Part shown: piece by piece, positions 1 through 8,330 of the stretch | Position numbering within the stretch: the first letter of the stretch is position 1 | Layout of the letters: each line of letters begins with the position of its first letter | NCBI RefSeq assembly: GCF_029392895.1 | Contig: NZ_CP114200.1 | Coordinates: 3,875,001 to 3,939,000, forward strand | Origin: Streptomyces sp. 71268 | GTDB lineage: Bacteria; Actinomycetota; Actinomycetes; Streptomycetales; Streptomycetaceae | DNA: 64,000 nt | Direction: 5' to 3' | Program-made: the position numbers and the translations under genes | Notes under the pieces: generated by a model | What the model saw: only the letters and a program-made list of their open reading frames with translations | Told to the model about the DNA's origin: nothing | Databases searched by the model: none

Positions 1-83
1 TCCACGGCGGACGGGGCGAGCGGGGCCGGGGTGGGTGACGTGGTGGACGAGGTGGTGGGGGCGGTGGGGGAGCCGGCGCTCAC
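1..83 (-). CDS. start of a third iron-uptake operon gene (partial)
   Basis: A GTG at 81-83 (minus strand) overlaps the stop of the FecCD permease as GTGA, the usual sign of translational coupling. The frame stays open to the edge of the window. Only about 27 residues are visible, rich in Ser, Thr, Pro and Ala (MSAGSPTAPTT...). Position in the operon suggests a second FecCD-type permease or, less likely, the ATPase, but nothing in the visible residues proves it. Confidence 0.5.
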   Translation of the reverse strand, partial: MSAGSPTAPTTSSTTSPTPAPLAPSAV

Positions 84-1123
84 AGGGCACGCACCTTCTG
101 CCGACGGACGATCCAGATGAAGAAGGGGGCGCCGACCAGCGCCGTCACGATGCCCACGTCGATCTCGGCGGGCCGGGCGACGACCCGGCCGACGACGTCG
201 GCGGCGGTGAGCAGCGCCGCGCCGAGCAGCGCCGAGAACGGCAGCAGCCAGCGGTGGTCCACGCCGACCAGCAGCCGGCAGGCGTGCGGGACGACGAGGC
301 CGACGAAGCCGATCGGGCCGGCGACCGCGGTCGCCGCGCCGCACAGCACGACGGCGCCGAGCGCGGCCACGCCCCGGGCCAGCGCGACCCGCTCGCCGAG
401 CCCGGCCGCCAACTCCTCGCCGAGCGCGAGCGAGTTGAGGGCCTTGGCCGACAGCAGGCAGATCGCGAAGCCGACGGCGAGGAAGGGCAGCACGTGCCCG
501 ATGCGCTCGTACGAGGCGCCGCCCACGCCGCCGATCTGCCACAGCCGGAAGCTGCCGGCCAGGTCGTTGCGGGGCAGCAGTACCGCGGTGACCAGCGAGG
601 CGAAGGCGGCGGAGGTGGCCGCGCCGGACAGGGCCAGCTTCAGCGGCGTGGCGCCGCCGCGCCCCAGCGTGCCGACGCCGTAGACGAACGCGGCGGCGAG
701 CGCGGCGCCCGCCATCGCGACCCAGATGTAGCCGGTCGGCGAGGTGAGGCCGAAGTACGCGACCGAGACGGCCACGGCCAGCGAGGCGCCCATGTTGACG
801 CCGAGGACGCCCGGGTCGGCCAGCGGGTTGCGGGTCACGCCCTGCATGACCGCGCCCGCCAGCCCGAGCGCCGCGCCGACCAGCACCGCGAGGAACGTGC
901 GCGGCACGCGCTTGACGACCGCCGCCCGCTCCAGGGTGTCCTCCGCGCCGCCGATCCCCGCCCAGACGTCGGACCAGCCGACGGTGCGGGAGCCGAAGGC
1001 GACGGAGGCCACCATCAGCGCGGCCAGCACCACGACGGCGACCAGCAGCCACAGGGCGCGCACGCGCGCCGGACGCCGCACCACGGCGACGTCCGGCGTA
1101 CGAGGGGTGGTGTCCGTGGTCAC
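80..1123 (-). CDS. FecCD-family iron-siderophore ABC permease
   Basis: A 347-residue polytopic membrane protein that would form half of the channel importing ferric siderophores. After a short cytoplasmic N-terminus the first membrane segment lies at about residues 24-45, and hydrophobic segments recur through to the C-terminus. Family signatures visible are TRNPLADPGVLG near residue 95 and the GPIGFVGLVVPH stretch near residue 265, the conserved region that contacts the ATPase. Length is normal for FecCD proteins (about 330-350). Its ATG overlaps the stop of the binding-protein gene by four bases (ATGA), and its own stop overlaps the next gene, so the three are one operon. Regulation is expected through the iron box upstream of the binding-protein gene. 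Confidence 0.95.
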   Translation of the reverse strand: MTTDTTPRTPDVAVVRRPARVRALWLLVAVVVLAALMVASVAFGSRTVGWSDVWAGIGGAEDTLERAAVVKRVPRTFLAVLVGAALGLAGAVMQGVTRNPLADPGVLGVNMGASLAVAVSVAYFGLTSPTGYIWVAMAGAALAAAFVYGVGTLGRGGATPLKLALSGAATSAAFASLVTAVLLPRNDLAGSFRLWQIGGVGGASYERIGHVLPFLAVGFAICLLSAKALNSLALGEELAAGLGERVALARGVAALGAVVLCGAATAVAGPIGFVGLVVPHACRLLVGVDHRWLLPFSALLGAALLTAADVVGRVVARPAEIDVGIVTALVGAPFFIWIVRRQKVRAL

Positions 1124-2220
1124 TTGACCTTGTCCGCGGCCTTGGCGAGCGCGGCGACGTAGTCATCGAGCACCCACGAGATCGACAGCGGCGTCGGGTT
1201 GGCCGCGGTCGCCAGCGGCGAGGTGCCGGGCAGCAGGTACATCGAGTCGCGCTTGATGGCCGGAAGCTTGGAGACCAGCGGGTCCTTGCGCAGCGTCTTG
1301 GCCAGGGTGCCCTTGTCGTCGCCGTAGCCGGTGACGATGTCGACGTCGTTGAACTCGTCGATCTGCTCGGCGCTGCGGGTGAGCGCGAACTTGTCGGTGC
1401 CCTTGGACGCCTTGGCGACGCTGTCCGGGATCTTCAGGCCGAGGTCCTCGAAGAAGAGCGTGCGGGTGTCGTTGGCGGTGTAGAAGCCGACCTCGCTGAC
1501 GTCCCCGGGGTCGATGTGCGTCATGAACATCGCCGACTTGCCCTTGAGCTGCGGGTACTTGCTGACGGTGCGGGAGATCTGCCCTTCCAGGTCCTTGATC
1601 ATCGCCTCGCCCTTGCCGGCGAGCCCGATGGCCTTGCTGTTGGACCGGATGATCTCGCGCCACGGCGTCGCCCACGGGGCGTCCGGGTAGACCACCACGG
1701 GGGCGATCTCGCTCAGGGTCTCGTAGTCCTGCTTGGTCATGCCGGAGTAGGTGGCGAGGATGACGTCCGGCTGGGTGTCGGCGACGGCCTCGAAGTCGAT
1801 GCCGTCGTTCTCGTCGAACAGGACCGGCGTCTTGGCGCCCAGTTCGTCCAGCTTCTTCTCCACCCAGGGCAGCACCCCGTCGCCGTCGTCGTCACCGAAG
1901 TCGGCCTTGGCCATGCCGACGGGGACCACGCCGAGCGCCAGCGGCACCTCGTGGTTGGCCCAGTTGACGGTGGCGACGCGCTCGGGCTTCTTCTTGATGG
2001 TCGTCTTGCCCAGGGCGTGCTTGATGGTGATCGGGAACGTGCCGTCGGCGACGGGCCCGTCGCTGGACGCGGAACCGTCGGTCTTTGCGGAGGCCGAGCC
2101 CTTGGCGCCGTCGGCCTTGGCGTCGTCGCCGTCCGACGAGGAGCCGCCGCAGGCCGCGACGGTCAGGAGCGCGGCGGTCGCGGCCGCCGCGGTGAACAGG
2201 CGCAAGCGAATGGAACGCAT
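1120..2220 (-). CDS. iron-siderophore ABC transporter substrate-binding lipoprotein
   Basis: A 366-residue extracellular lipoprotein that would capture a ferric siderophore and pass it to the FecCD permease. The start at 2220 gives a clean lipoprotein signal: MRSIRLR, a hydrophobic stretch, then lipobox LTVAAC with Cys24 followed by GGSSS. The open frame extends further upstream, but that stretch holds the iron box and has no signal sequence. The mature part has the Peripla_BP_2 (TroA-like) pattern: KPERVATVNW at the start of the first lobe, QPDVILATYSG in the middle, and LSISWVLDDY near the end. It is first in the operon and overlaps the permease by ATGA. The ligand cannot be told from sequence, and no siderophore synthesis genes are in view. 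Confidence 0.93.
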   Translation of the reverse strand: MRSIRLRLFTAAAATAALLTVAACGGSSSDGDDAKADGAKGSASAKTDGSASSDGPVADGTFPITIKHALGKTTIKKKPERVATVNWANHEVPLALGVVPVGMAKADFGDDDGDGVLPWVEKKLDELGAKTPVLFDENDGIDFEAVADTQPDVILATYSGMTKQDYETLSEIAPVVVYPDAPWATPWREIIRSNSKAIGLAGKGEAMIKDLEGQISRTVSKYPQLKGKSAMFMTHIDPGDVSEVGFYTANDTRTLFFEDLGLKIPDSVAKASKGTDKFALTRSAEQIDEFNDVDIVTGYGDDKGTLAKTLRKDPLVSKLPAIKRDSMYLLPGTSPLATAANPTPLSISWVLDDYVAALAKAADKVK

Positions 2221-2323
2221 GATGGTCGAACCCCACTGATCCGGATGGCCAGGTGCCGGTCCTCGCACGCCTGGGTCCGGGGAGGCCGTCGTGGAGTAGT
2301 GCACCACTGTCGAACACAAGCAC

Positions 2324-2342
2324 TTAGGTAAGCCTTGCCTTC
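2324..2342 (-). promoter_or_regulatory. DmdR/IdeR-type iron box
   Basis: On the minus strand the site reads GAAGGCAAGGCTTACCTAA, about 14 of 19 bases in agreement with the actinobacterial iron-box consensus TTAGGTTAGGCTNACCTAA as I recall it. The right half (AGGCTTACCTAA) is nearly perfect. It lies about 100 bases upstream of the binding-lipoprotein start, where an iron-loaded DmdR1/IdeR repressor would block transcription when iron is plentiful. Confidence 0.8.
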
Positions 2343-2588
2343 GCACCTTAAGAGGTCGCCGATCACTGTCGCAACCAGTCTTACGAGACAGCCGATGTAG
2401 CGATCCGGACACGAACCCAAGGCGCGCATGGGGAAATAGGGCGTGTGGACGGGTCGGTGCTGTCCGAAAAAGTGGTGCCGGGGGCCGGGGGCGGGGGCCC
2501 GGGCTGGGCGGGGGCCCGGGGCGGAGGCGGCGGGCGGGGCGCGGGCGCGGATCGGGGTCGACCGGGGTCGATCGGGGCCGGTCGGGGG

Positions 2589-2617
2589 CCGACCTCGGAG
2601 TCCGCTCCCGAGGTCGG
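2589..2617 (-). terminator. hairpin after the AraC gene
   Basis: Perfect 10-bp stem, CCGACCTCGG (2589-2598) with CCGAGGTCGG (2608-2617), and a 9-base loop, 46 bases beyond the AraC-family stop codon. There is no U-run, as is usual for Streptomyces terminators. Confidence 0.6.
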
Positions 2618-2663
2618 TCTCAGAGGCTCGGGGCCGATCTCGGGGGCCGCTCCCCCGGCCCGG

Positions 2664-3605
2664 TCAGGAGACCTGGAACGCGCCCGGCGTGAGGCCGGTC
2701 GTGCGCCGGAAGGCGGCGCCGAAGGCGCTCGCCGACCGGTATCCCACCTCCACCGCCACGGCCTCCACCTCCCAGCCCCGGGCCAGCAGCGCCACGGCGT
2801 GCTGCGCCCGTACCGAGGCGACCCAGCGCGCGAAGCTGGTACCGGTCTCCGCCGCGAAGGCCCGGCTGATCGTCCGCGCGCTCACGGCCAGTTCGGCCGC
2901 CCACCGCGACAGGGTCCGCTGGTCGCCGGGGTCCGCGCGCAGCGCGTCGGCGATCGGGCGCAACAGGGCCGAGGTGGGCGCTTGGACGAGCAGTTCGCGC
3001 GGCGAGGGTTCGAGGACGTCGAGCACCAGCGCCTCGGTGACCTTCCGCGACGACGCGGACAGGCCCGGCTCACACAGCCGCTCAAGCAACAGCCGCAGCA
3101 GCGGGGTGATCTCGACGGCCACCGGTGTGTCGGAGAGCGAGGGCGTGGTGTGGAAGCCGAAGAAGCTCGCCCGGAACCAGGTCCCCGCGATCGCCGACCC
3201 CGAGTGCAGCGTGCCCGCCGGCATCCACAGCCCGAGCGCGGGCGTGATCGTCCACACCCGCGCCCCGACGACGGCACTGGACGCGCCCCGCTCGTTCCAC
3301 AGCAGCTCGTGGAACGGGTGCGAGTGCTCGCCCCAGGTGGTGTCGTGCGCGACGACCTCGTCGTACGGCTGGATCGCGAACGGCACCTCGACCGCCCCTG
3401 CGGCCACCACCGGCAGCGACCGCGTCTCGCGCACGGTCCGCCCGGCCGGCGCACGGGACGCCCCGGCCGCGCGGGACACCCTGGCGGTACGGGGCGCGCC
3501 GACGGGGCGGGCCCCGGTCGGGTGGGGCACCCCGGTCGGATGGGGCACCCCGGTCGGATGTGGTGCGGCCGGGTACGGGGCGGCCGGGTGCCGGGGGGAC
3601 GACAT
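2664..3605 (-). CDS. AraC-family transcriptional regulator
   Basis: A 313-residue DNA-binding regulator. Residues 1 to about 55 are low-complexity (PHPTG repeated three times), a cupin-like sensor half follows (FHELLWNERG, GLWMPAGTLH), and the last 100 residues carry the two AraC helix-turn-helix units: LSRWAAELAVSARTISRAF and then VEVGYRSASAFGAAFRRTTG. The final residues LTPGAF match the family end. The ATG at 3605 is preceded by GGGTGAGG, a good ribosome site. Many AraC proteins next to siderophore transporters control iron uptake and bind the siderophore through the cupin half. This one lies upstream of the importer on the same strand, so that role is plausible, but a hairpin separates the genes. 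The target is unknown. Confidence 0.9.
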   Translation of the reverse strand: MSSPRHPAAPYPAAPHPTGVPHPTGVPHPTGARPVGAPRTARVSRAAGASRAPAGRTVRETRSLPVVAAGAVEVPFAIQPYDEVVAHDTTWGEHSHPFHELLWNERGASSAVVGARVWTITPALGLWMPAGTLHSGSAIAGTWFRASFFGFHTTPSLSDTPVAVEITPLLRLLLERLCEPGLSASSRKVTEALVLDVLEPSPRELLVQAPTSALLRPIADALRADPGDQRTLSRWAAELAVSARTISRAFAAETGTSFARWVASVRAQHAVALLARGWEVEAVAVEVGYRSASAFGAAFRRTTGLTPGAFQVS

Positions 3606-3637
3606 GGCCTCACCCTAAGACCCGGCCTCCGGTGGCA

Positions 3638-3949
3638 TCACCGCCCCTCCGGCGGTCGCGGACGGTCGCCGCTGCCGCGCCAGGCGGCGTACAGGCCGGA
3701 GACGGCGACGGCGATCGCCGCCAGCGACTCCGGCGCGACGCCGCTGAGCACGAGCCCCACGGCGGTGCCGAGCACGGCGAGGAAGACGACCAGGTCGTGC
3801 ACCCGGTGGGCGCGACCGATGTGGCTGGTACGGCGGGTACGGCGGACGCCGGGGGCCCGGCTGGCGCGCCGGGTCTGGCCGGTGTGGCGGGCCTGGCCGG
3901 TATGGCGGGATCGGCTGGTGCGGCGGGATCGGTCGGTGCGCTGGCTCAT
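3638..3949 (-). CDS. small membrane protein, basic N-terminus
   Basis: Unrecognised 103-residue protein. The first half is almost entirely Arg, Thr, Ser, His and Gln (RSRHTGQARHTGQTRR), partly an internal repeat. The second half has two hydrophobic segments, VVFLAVLGTAVGLVLSG and LAAIAVAVSGLYAAW, separated by a short turn, and a short charged tail. I chose the ATG at 3949 because GGGGAC lies 8-9 bases upstream. An in-frame start at 4000 would add 17 residues. It is divergent from the HTH/protease-like gene at 4142. A membrane-anchored small protein with a positively charged cytoplasmic arm is all that can be inferred. Confidence 0.6.
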   Translation of the reverse strand: MSQRTDRSRRTSRSRHTGQARHTGQTRRASRAPGVRRTRRTSHIGRAHRVHDLVVFLAVLGTAVGLVLSGVAPESLAAIAVAVSGLYAAWRGSGDRPRPPEGR

Positions 3950-4141
3950 GGTGAAGTCCCCGTTCACGGTGGGCGAGGGCGTCTGTGACGATGTGGTCAA
4001 GGCTCGCGGCGGGTCGGGGTGCTGCGGCAGGCGCAGCGGTGCTGCCGGTCAACTGGCAACACGCGCGTGTACGGGCGGACGTGCGGCACGGGGTCTGGCA
4101 CGGGTACGGGCCGCGTACAAGATCGGGGGCTACGGGGCACG

Positions 4142-5629
4142 ATGAGCGAACTGAAGCCGGTCAACCAGGGCATGGGGCCCGACGTGGCGGCGCTGGCCGT
4201 CGCGTTACGGGACCTGTTCCAGGGGCTGGGCGTATCGACCCGGCGCTACGCGGCCCGCCGCGCGTACGACTCCTCCACCGTCTCCCGCTACCTGAGCGGC
4301 AGCCATATGCCGCCCTGGGAGTTCGTCCTCAACCTGCTGCACGACGTGGCCGAGGAGCGGGGCACGGTGCCGACCGAGCAGACGATCGCCATGCTCCGCG
4401 ATCTGCACAACGCGGCGCTGAGCGGCAGCAAGTCCCCCGCACACAAGGTGCAGTTGCTGGAACGGAAGCTGGCCGAGGCCGACCAGGAGGCGCGTCGGGC
4501 GGCGGCCCGCGAGCGCTGGTTGGAGGACGCGCTCCAGGACCGCGAGCACCGCGTACGCGACCTCCAGACGCGCTTCCACGAGTTGCAGGCGTCGGCCAGC
4601 GCGTCCGCCTCGTCCGAGCCACTGGGCGACGCCGCCGCCGGCGAGCGGGCCGACGAACAGGCCCGGCTGCGCGAGGAGGTGCGCGAACTCAGGGAGGAGC
4701 TGGCCCGCGTGCGCGAGCGGCACCAGCGGGCGGAGGAGCGCTGCGAACAGTTGGAACGCCAACTCGCCGACGCGGAGGGCGGGTCGACCGAGGCGAGTGA
4801 GGACGCGCTGCTGCCGGAGGTGGTGCACCGCGCGACCGAGACGACCCGCGTCCCCGAGGACACCGGGCCGGCCGGGTCCGCCGGGACGGCGGAAGCCGAG
4901 GTGCACAACCGGTTCATGGCGGCACCCGGCTCGGCGCCGGTCAACTCGGTGTACCAGATCGGCCACGTACACGGCAGCGTCACCGTGAACGCTGACGACT
5001 GGCAGGTGGACGAGGAGATCGTCGCGGCGGTCAGCGTCCGGGTGTGCGAACTCGACGGACACCTGGGCAACGGCCTGCTGCTGGATGCCCGGACGGTGAT
5101 CACCTCGGCCCGGTTGCCGGCCGACCCGCTGTTCAGCGGAGTGCACGTCGTCGTCGCCGGGCGCCTGGTGGAGGTGGCGGCGGTGGTCGAGACGCTCGCC
5201 CTTCCCGAGCTCGACCCGCTCTGGTTGCGATACCCCGCTCCCCTGGTGGTGCTGCGCCTCGCCGAGCCCGTCCCCGTGCCCGAGCAGCCGCTGACCTTCG
5301 ACTGGCGCCCCCGCCCGGGCCGACAGCTCCTGGTCAGCGCGCACGCGGCGACCGGCCCCTACTCGTGCGTCCTCGACGTCAGGGGCCGCACGGGCGACTG
5401 GCTGCGGGTGGCCGGCGAGGTGGTGCGCGGCCTGATCGGCGCGCCGGCCTTCTCCAGTACGGGCGGGCTCGCGGGCCTCGTCCTGGCCGAGGGCGGGCAG
5501 AGCGGCCTGCTGCTGCCCGTCGCCGCGCTGCGCGCCCTCACCTCGGTCCGGTTGGAGGACCCGACGACCCAACTGGACGACGATCCGGCCGGGTCGCGGC
5601 CGGGGCCCGCCGGGCCGACGTCGGCCTAG
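4142..5629 (+). CDS. HTH protein with coiled coil and inactive trypsin-like domain
   Basis: A 495-residue modular protein. Residues about 8-60 form an XRE-like helix-turn-helix (STRRYAARRAYDSSTVSRYLSG). Residues 95-215 are a long charged coiled coil (HKVQLLERKLAEADQEARRA and onward). A linker ends in VNSVYQIGHVHGSVTVN, a motif seen in streptomycete conflict proteins. Residues about 285-485 resemble a chymotrypsin-fold domain: GNGLLLDARTVITSARL sits where active homologues have the His-containing TxAH, and GLIGAPAF where they have GxSGxP. Both catalytic His and Ser therefore seem lost, making it a pseudoprotease that probably binds a partner. The ATG at 4142 is the first Met that gives the usual HTH start. 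It stands alone and ends at a strong hairpin. Confidence 0.8.
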   Translation: MSELKPVNQGMGPDVAALAVALRDLFQGLGVSTRRYAARRAYDSSTVSRYLSGSHMPPWEFVLNLLHDVAEERGTVPTEQTIAMLRDLHNAALSGSKSPAHKVQLLERKLAEADQEARRAAARERWLEDALQDREHRVRDLQTRFHELQASASASASSEPLGDAAAGERADEQARLREEVRELREELARVRERHQRAEERCEQLERQLADAEGGSTEASEDALLPEVVHRATETTRVPEDTGPAGSAGTAEAEVHNRFMAAPGSAPVNSVYQIGHVHGSVTVNADDWQVDEEIVAAVSVRVCELDGHLGNGLLLDARTVITSARLPADPLFSGVHVVVAGRLVEVAAVVETLALPELDPLWLRYPAPLVVLRLAEPVPVPEQPLTFDWRPRPGRQLLVSAHAATGPYSCVLDVRGRTGDWLRVAGEVVRGLIGAPAFSSTGGLAGLVLAEGGQSGLLLPVAALRALTSVRLEDPTTQLDDDPAGSRPGPAGPTSA

Positions 5630-5737
5630 GACCGCGCCTGACCCGCGTACCCGAGGCGTCGCGACGTGACCACCCGGCACCCGTTCCCCCCGCCCGCCCC
5701 ACGCCCAGGACTCACGCGTTAAGGGCCCCACGCGCAA

Positions 5738-5776
5738 GGCCCCGCCCCGACCCTGGTGTGTGGTCGGGGCGGGGCC
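5738..5776. terminator. bidirectional hairpin between convergent genes
   Basis: Perfect 15-bp stem, GGCCCCGCCCCGACC (5738-5752) with GGTCGGGGCGGGGCC (5762-5776), and a 9-base loop. It lies between the stops of the plus-strand HTH gene (5629) and the minus-strand tpx (5800), so it can serve both. Confidence 0.85.
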
Positions 5777-5799
5777 CGGGGCGGGCTGCCGGGTGAGGG

Positions 5800-6300
5800 T
5801 CAGCTCAGGGCGGCGAGCGCGGCGTCGTAGTTCGGCTCGTCGGCGATCTCGCCGACCAGCTCCGTGTGGAGGACCTTGTCGTTCTCGTCGAGCACGACCA
5901 CGGCGCGCGCGGCCAGGCCCGCCATGGGGCCGTCGGCGATGGCCACGCCGTAGGCGTCGAGGAACTCGCGGCCACGCAGCGTGGAGAGGGTCTTGACCTG
6001 CTCCAGGCCCTCGGCGCCGCAGAACCGGCCCTGCGCGAAGGGCAGGTCGGCGGAGATGCAGAGCACCACGGTGTTGTCGAGCTTGGCGGCCCGCGCGTTG
6101 AACTCGCGCACGGACTTCGCGCAGGTCGGGGTGTCCACGCTCGGGAAGATGTTCAGGACCTTGCGCTGGCCCGCGTAGTCGGCCAGCGTCTTGTCCGCCA
6201 GGCCCTCGCCCACCAGGCTGAACGCGGGTGCCTGGGCCCCCGTCTCGGGCAGTTCGCCGGTGACCTGGACCGGGTTCCCCTTCAACGTAACCTGCGCCAT
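5800..6300 (-). CDS. tpx: thiol peroxidase (atypical 2-Cys peroxiredoxin)
   Basis: A 166-residue cytoplasmic peroxidase that reduces hydrogen peroxide and organic hydroperoxides with thioredoxin as electron donor. The peroxidatic Cys is in [15 protein letters not shown] near residue 60 and the resolving Cys is in [11 protein letters not shown] near residue 94, the spacing of the Tpx subfamily. The N-terminus [15 protein letters not shown] and the C-terminus [11 protein letters not shown] are typical, and length is that of the family. The ATG at 6300 has GGAGG seven bases upstream. The frame stays open beyond it but has no family similarity. It is transcribed alone. Confidence 0.96.
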   Translation of the reverse strand: MAQVTLKGNPVQVTGELPETGAQAPAFSLVGEGLADKTLADYAGQRKVLNIFPSVDTPTCAKSVREFNARAAKLDNTVVLCISADLPFAQGRFCGAEGLEQVKTLSTLRGREFLDAYGVAIADGPMAGLAARAVVVLDENDKVLHTELVGEIADEPNYDAALAALS

Positions 6301-6613
6301 GAAAAGCCTCCTGCCAGCGGTGTCCATCGTCGGTGCAGCACGCCCGATCCTAGTGCGGAGGCGGCCCCCGGAACCGGGCGCCCCCCGCCGGCGCCCGCAT
6401 CGCGGACGGGCCCGCGTCACACCTGACGCGCCGTTTCGAACCGGCCCGCTACCCCGCCAGCCGGACCGGTGACTACGACCGTGGGACCAGTCGGCCGCCC
6501 TGTCGTCCGCCCACGGGTGGAGTTCGGCCCCGTCCGACAGACGGTTTCGTCCGAACTGTCGTACGCGAGAGGGTCGATCCGTACGACCACCACCGACAGG
6601 AGGGCCCCCACCC

Positions 6614-8197
6614 GTGCGCAACAGACGACCAGCCGCCTCCCTCATCGCAGCGAGCGCGGTCGCCGCGCTGATCCCCGCGCTGGCCCCGGCCACGGCCACC
6701 GCTGCGGACACCGCCAGCGCGCCACGCGTCGCCCAGCAGCAGTTCGCCCCGCAGAAGCTCAACTGGAAGCGGTGCGCCCCCGACGCGCCGGCCGCCTTCC
6801 AGTGCGCCACGGTCAAGGTGCCGCTCGACTACAGCCGGCCCCAGGGCAAGAAGCTCGACATAGCGATATCCCGCGTCAAGGCCAGCTCTCCGGACCAGCG
6901 GCGCGGCGTGCTGTTGCTGAACCCCGGCGGGCCCGGCGGCGCGGGTCTGGACATGCCGGTGTACATGGCCGAACAACTGCCCAAGTCGGTCAAGAGCCGC
7001 TACGACCTGATCGGCTTCGACCCGCGCGGCGTGGGCCAGAGCGCGCCGGTGACCTGCGGCCTGTCGTACGAGGAGCAGGTGTCGGACCGCCCGTACAAGG
7101 CGGCCACCTTCCCGAGCGACGTGCGGTGGGCCCGCATCGTCGCGAAGAAGTGCGCCACCAAAAACGGGGCGAAGCTGCCGCACCTGACCACCCGTAACAC
7201 CGCCCGCGACATGGACGCGATCCGCGCCGCGCTCGGCGAGAAGAAGGTCTCCTACCTGGGGTACTCGTACGGCACCTACCTCGGCGCGGTCTACGCGCAG
7301 ATGTTCCCGGCGCGCGCCGACCGGTTCGTGCTGGACAGCGCGGTGGACCCGCAGCGGATCTGGCGCGGGATGATCCAGATCTGGGCGGAGGGTGCCGAGC
7401 CGGCCTTCGACCGGTGGACCCGCTGGACCGCCGAGCGCGACGCGAAGTACAAGCTCGGTCGCACCGCGCGCGAGGTGCGCGGCACGTTCTGGAAGCTGGT
7501 CGCGCGGGCCGACCGCGACCCCATCGTCATCGACGGCCAGAAGATCACCGGCGACGACATCCGGGCCGGCCGCGCCGTCTTCTTCAGCGTGCGCGAGGCC
7601 GCCGAGGCCGTCGTCGAGCTGAAGAAGGCCGCCGACGGCGGCAAGGCGCGCATCGCCCGGCTGCCCGAGATCGTCAAGCCCGCGACCCCGCCGACGTTCA
7701 GCCGGACCGCCGCCGCCGAGGACAACGGGACGGCGGCCTTCTGGTCCGTCGTGTGCGCCGACACCCGCAACTGGCCGCACGACCCCGAGACATACCGCCG
7801 CGACGCGATCCGCGACAAGGCGAAGTACCCGCTGTACGGCGACTTCGCGTCCAACATCACCCCGTGCGCCTTCTGGGGCAAGGGCAGCGAGCCGGCCACC
7901 AAGGTCAACAACAGGGTGCCGTCGCTGATCCTGCAGAACGAGTGGGACTCCCAGACCCCGCTGCCCAGCGGCGTCGGCGCGCACAAGGCCATGAAGGGCT
8001 CGCGGATGGTCACCGTCGCCGGCGGCGAGGGCCACGGCATCTACGGTTCCGGCTCGTGCGCCGACAAGACCGCCACGGCGTACCTGACCACCGGCAAGCT
8101 CCCGGCCAAGGACCTCACCTGCAAGGCCCCCGAGCCCAAGCTCCAGAAGTCGGTCCGCCTCCCGTCCCCGACCGCCGCCCCGACTGCGGGCCGCTGA
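6614..8197 (+). CDS. secreted tripeptidyl aminopeptidase-like alpha/beta hydrolase
   Basis: A 527-residue exported serine peptidase of the S33 family, like the Streptomyces Tap and SlpD/SlpE enzymes that remove tripeptides from protein N-termini outside the cell. A signal peptide covers about residues 1-31 (MRNRRPAAS, hydrophobic core, ATATAA). The oxyanion strand is [12 protein letters not shown], the nucleophile is Ser218 in GYSYGTYLG, the acid is the Asp of NEWDSQTP and the histidine lies in [13 protein letters not shown], inside the family C-terminal domain. The GTG start at 6614 has ACAGGAGGG ten bases upstream. The gene stands alone and ends at a strong hairpin. Peptide uptake from degraded mycelium is the usual role; this is inference from the family. 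Confidence 0.92.
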   Translation: MRNRRPAASLIAASAVAALIPALAPATATAADTASAPRVAQQQFAPQKLNWKRCAPDAPAAFQCATVKVPLDYSRPQGKKLDIAISRVKASSPDQRRGVLLLNPGGPGGAGLDMPVYMAEQLPKSVKSRYDLIGFDPRGVGQSAPVTCGLSYEEQVSDRPYKAATFPSDVRWARIVAKKCATKNGAKLPHLTTRNTARDMDAIRAALGEKKVSYLGYSYGTYLGAVYAQMFPARADRFVLDSAVDPQRIWRGMIQIWAEGAEPAFDRWTRWTAERDAKYKLGRTAREVRGTFWKLVARADRDPIVIDGQKITGDDIRAGRAVFFSVREAAEAVVELKKAADGGKARIARLPEIVKPATPPTFSRTAAAEDNGTAAFWSVVCADTRNWPHDPETYRRDAIRDKAKYPLYGDFASNITPCAFWGKGSEPATKVNNRVPSLILQNEWDSQTPLPSGVGAHKAMKGSRMVTVAGGEGHGIYGSGSCADKTATAYLTTGKLPAKDLTCKAPEPKLQKSVRLPSPTAAPTAGR

Positions 8198-8234
8198 CCC
8201 GTACCTGGCATCTGATCGCCTGAGTTCGGCCACC

Positions 8235-8277
8235 CCGCCCCCGTTCCCGACCGCGCCGCCGGTGGGAGCGGGGGCGG
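8235..8277 (+). terminator. hairpin after the secreted peptidase gene
   Basis: A 14-bp stem with one G-T pair, CCGCCCCCGTTCCC (8235-8248) with GGGAGCGGGGGCGG (8264-8277), and a 15-base loop, 38 bases beyond the peptidase stop. Its position argues against upstream starts for the next gene. Confidence 0.75.
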
Positions 8278-8315
8278 GTGCGTGGGGGGCGTTGGGTCGG
8301 TCAGGGGTACTGGGC

Positions 8316-8330
8316 GAGAATGCCCGCATG
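8316..8330 (+). promoter_or_regulatory. possible leaderless-transcript -10 element
   Basis: GAGAAT at 8316-8321 lies seven bases before the ATG at 8328, and no Shine-Dalgarno sequence is visible. This arrangement is common for leaderless streptomycete mRNAs that start at the A of ATG. The hexamer is only a fair match to TANNNT. Confidence 0.35.

Larger units (their letters stand above)
2221..2663. other. intergenic region upstream of the siderophore uptake operon
   Basis: This 443-base stretch holds the iron box at 2324-2342 and the AraC-gene hairpin at 2589-2617. Between about 2470 and 2590 it is a G-rich run with short imperfect repeats of the type gatcgggg/tcgaccgggg. I see no convincing gene: open frames here have Gly/Arg/Ala-only products. 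Confidence 0.6.

Noticed and set aside
2445..2663. G-rich repeats as a possible mobile element end
   Set aside because: Short, imperfect and without paired ends or transposase.
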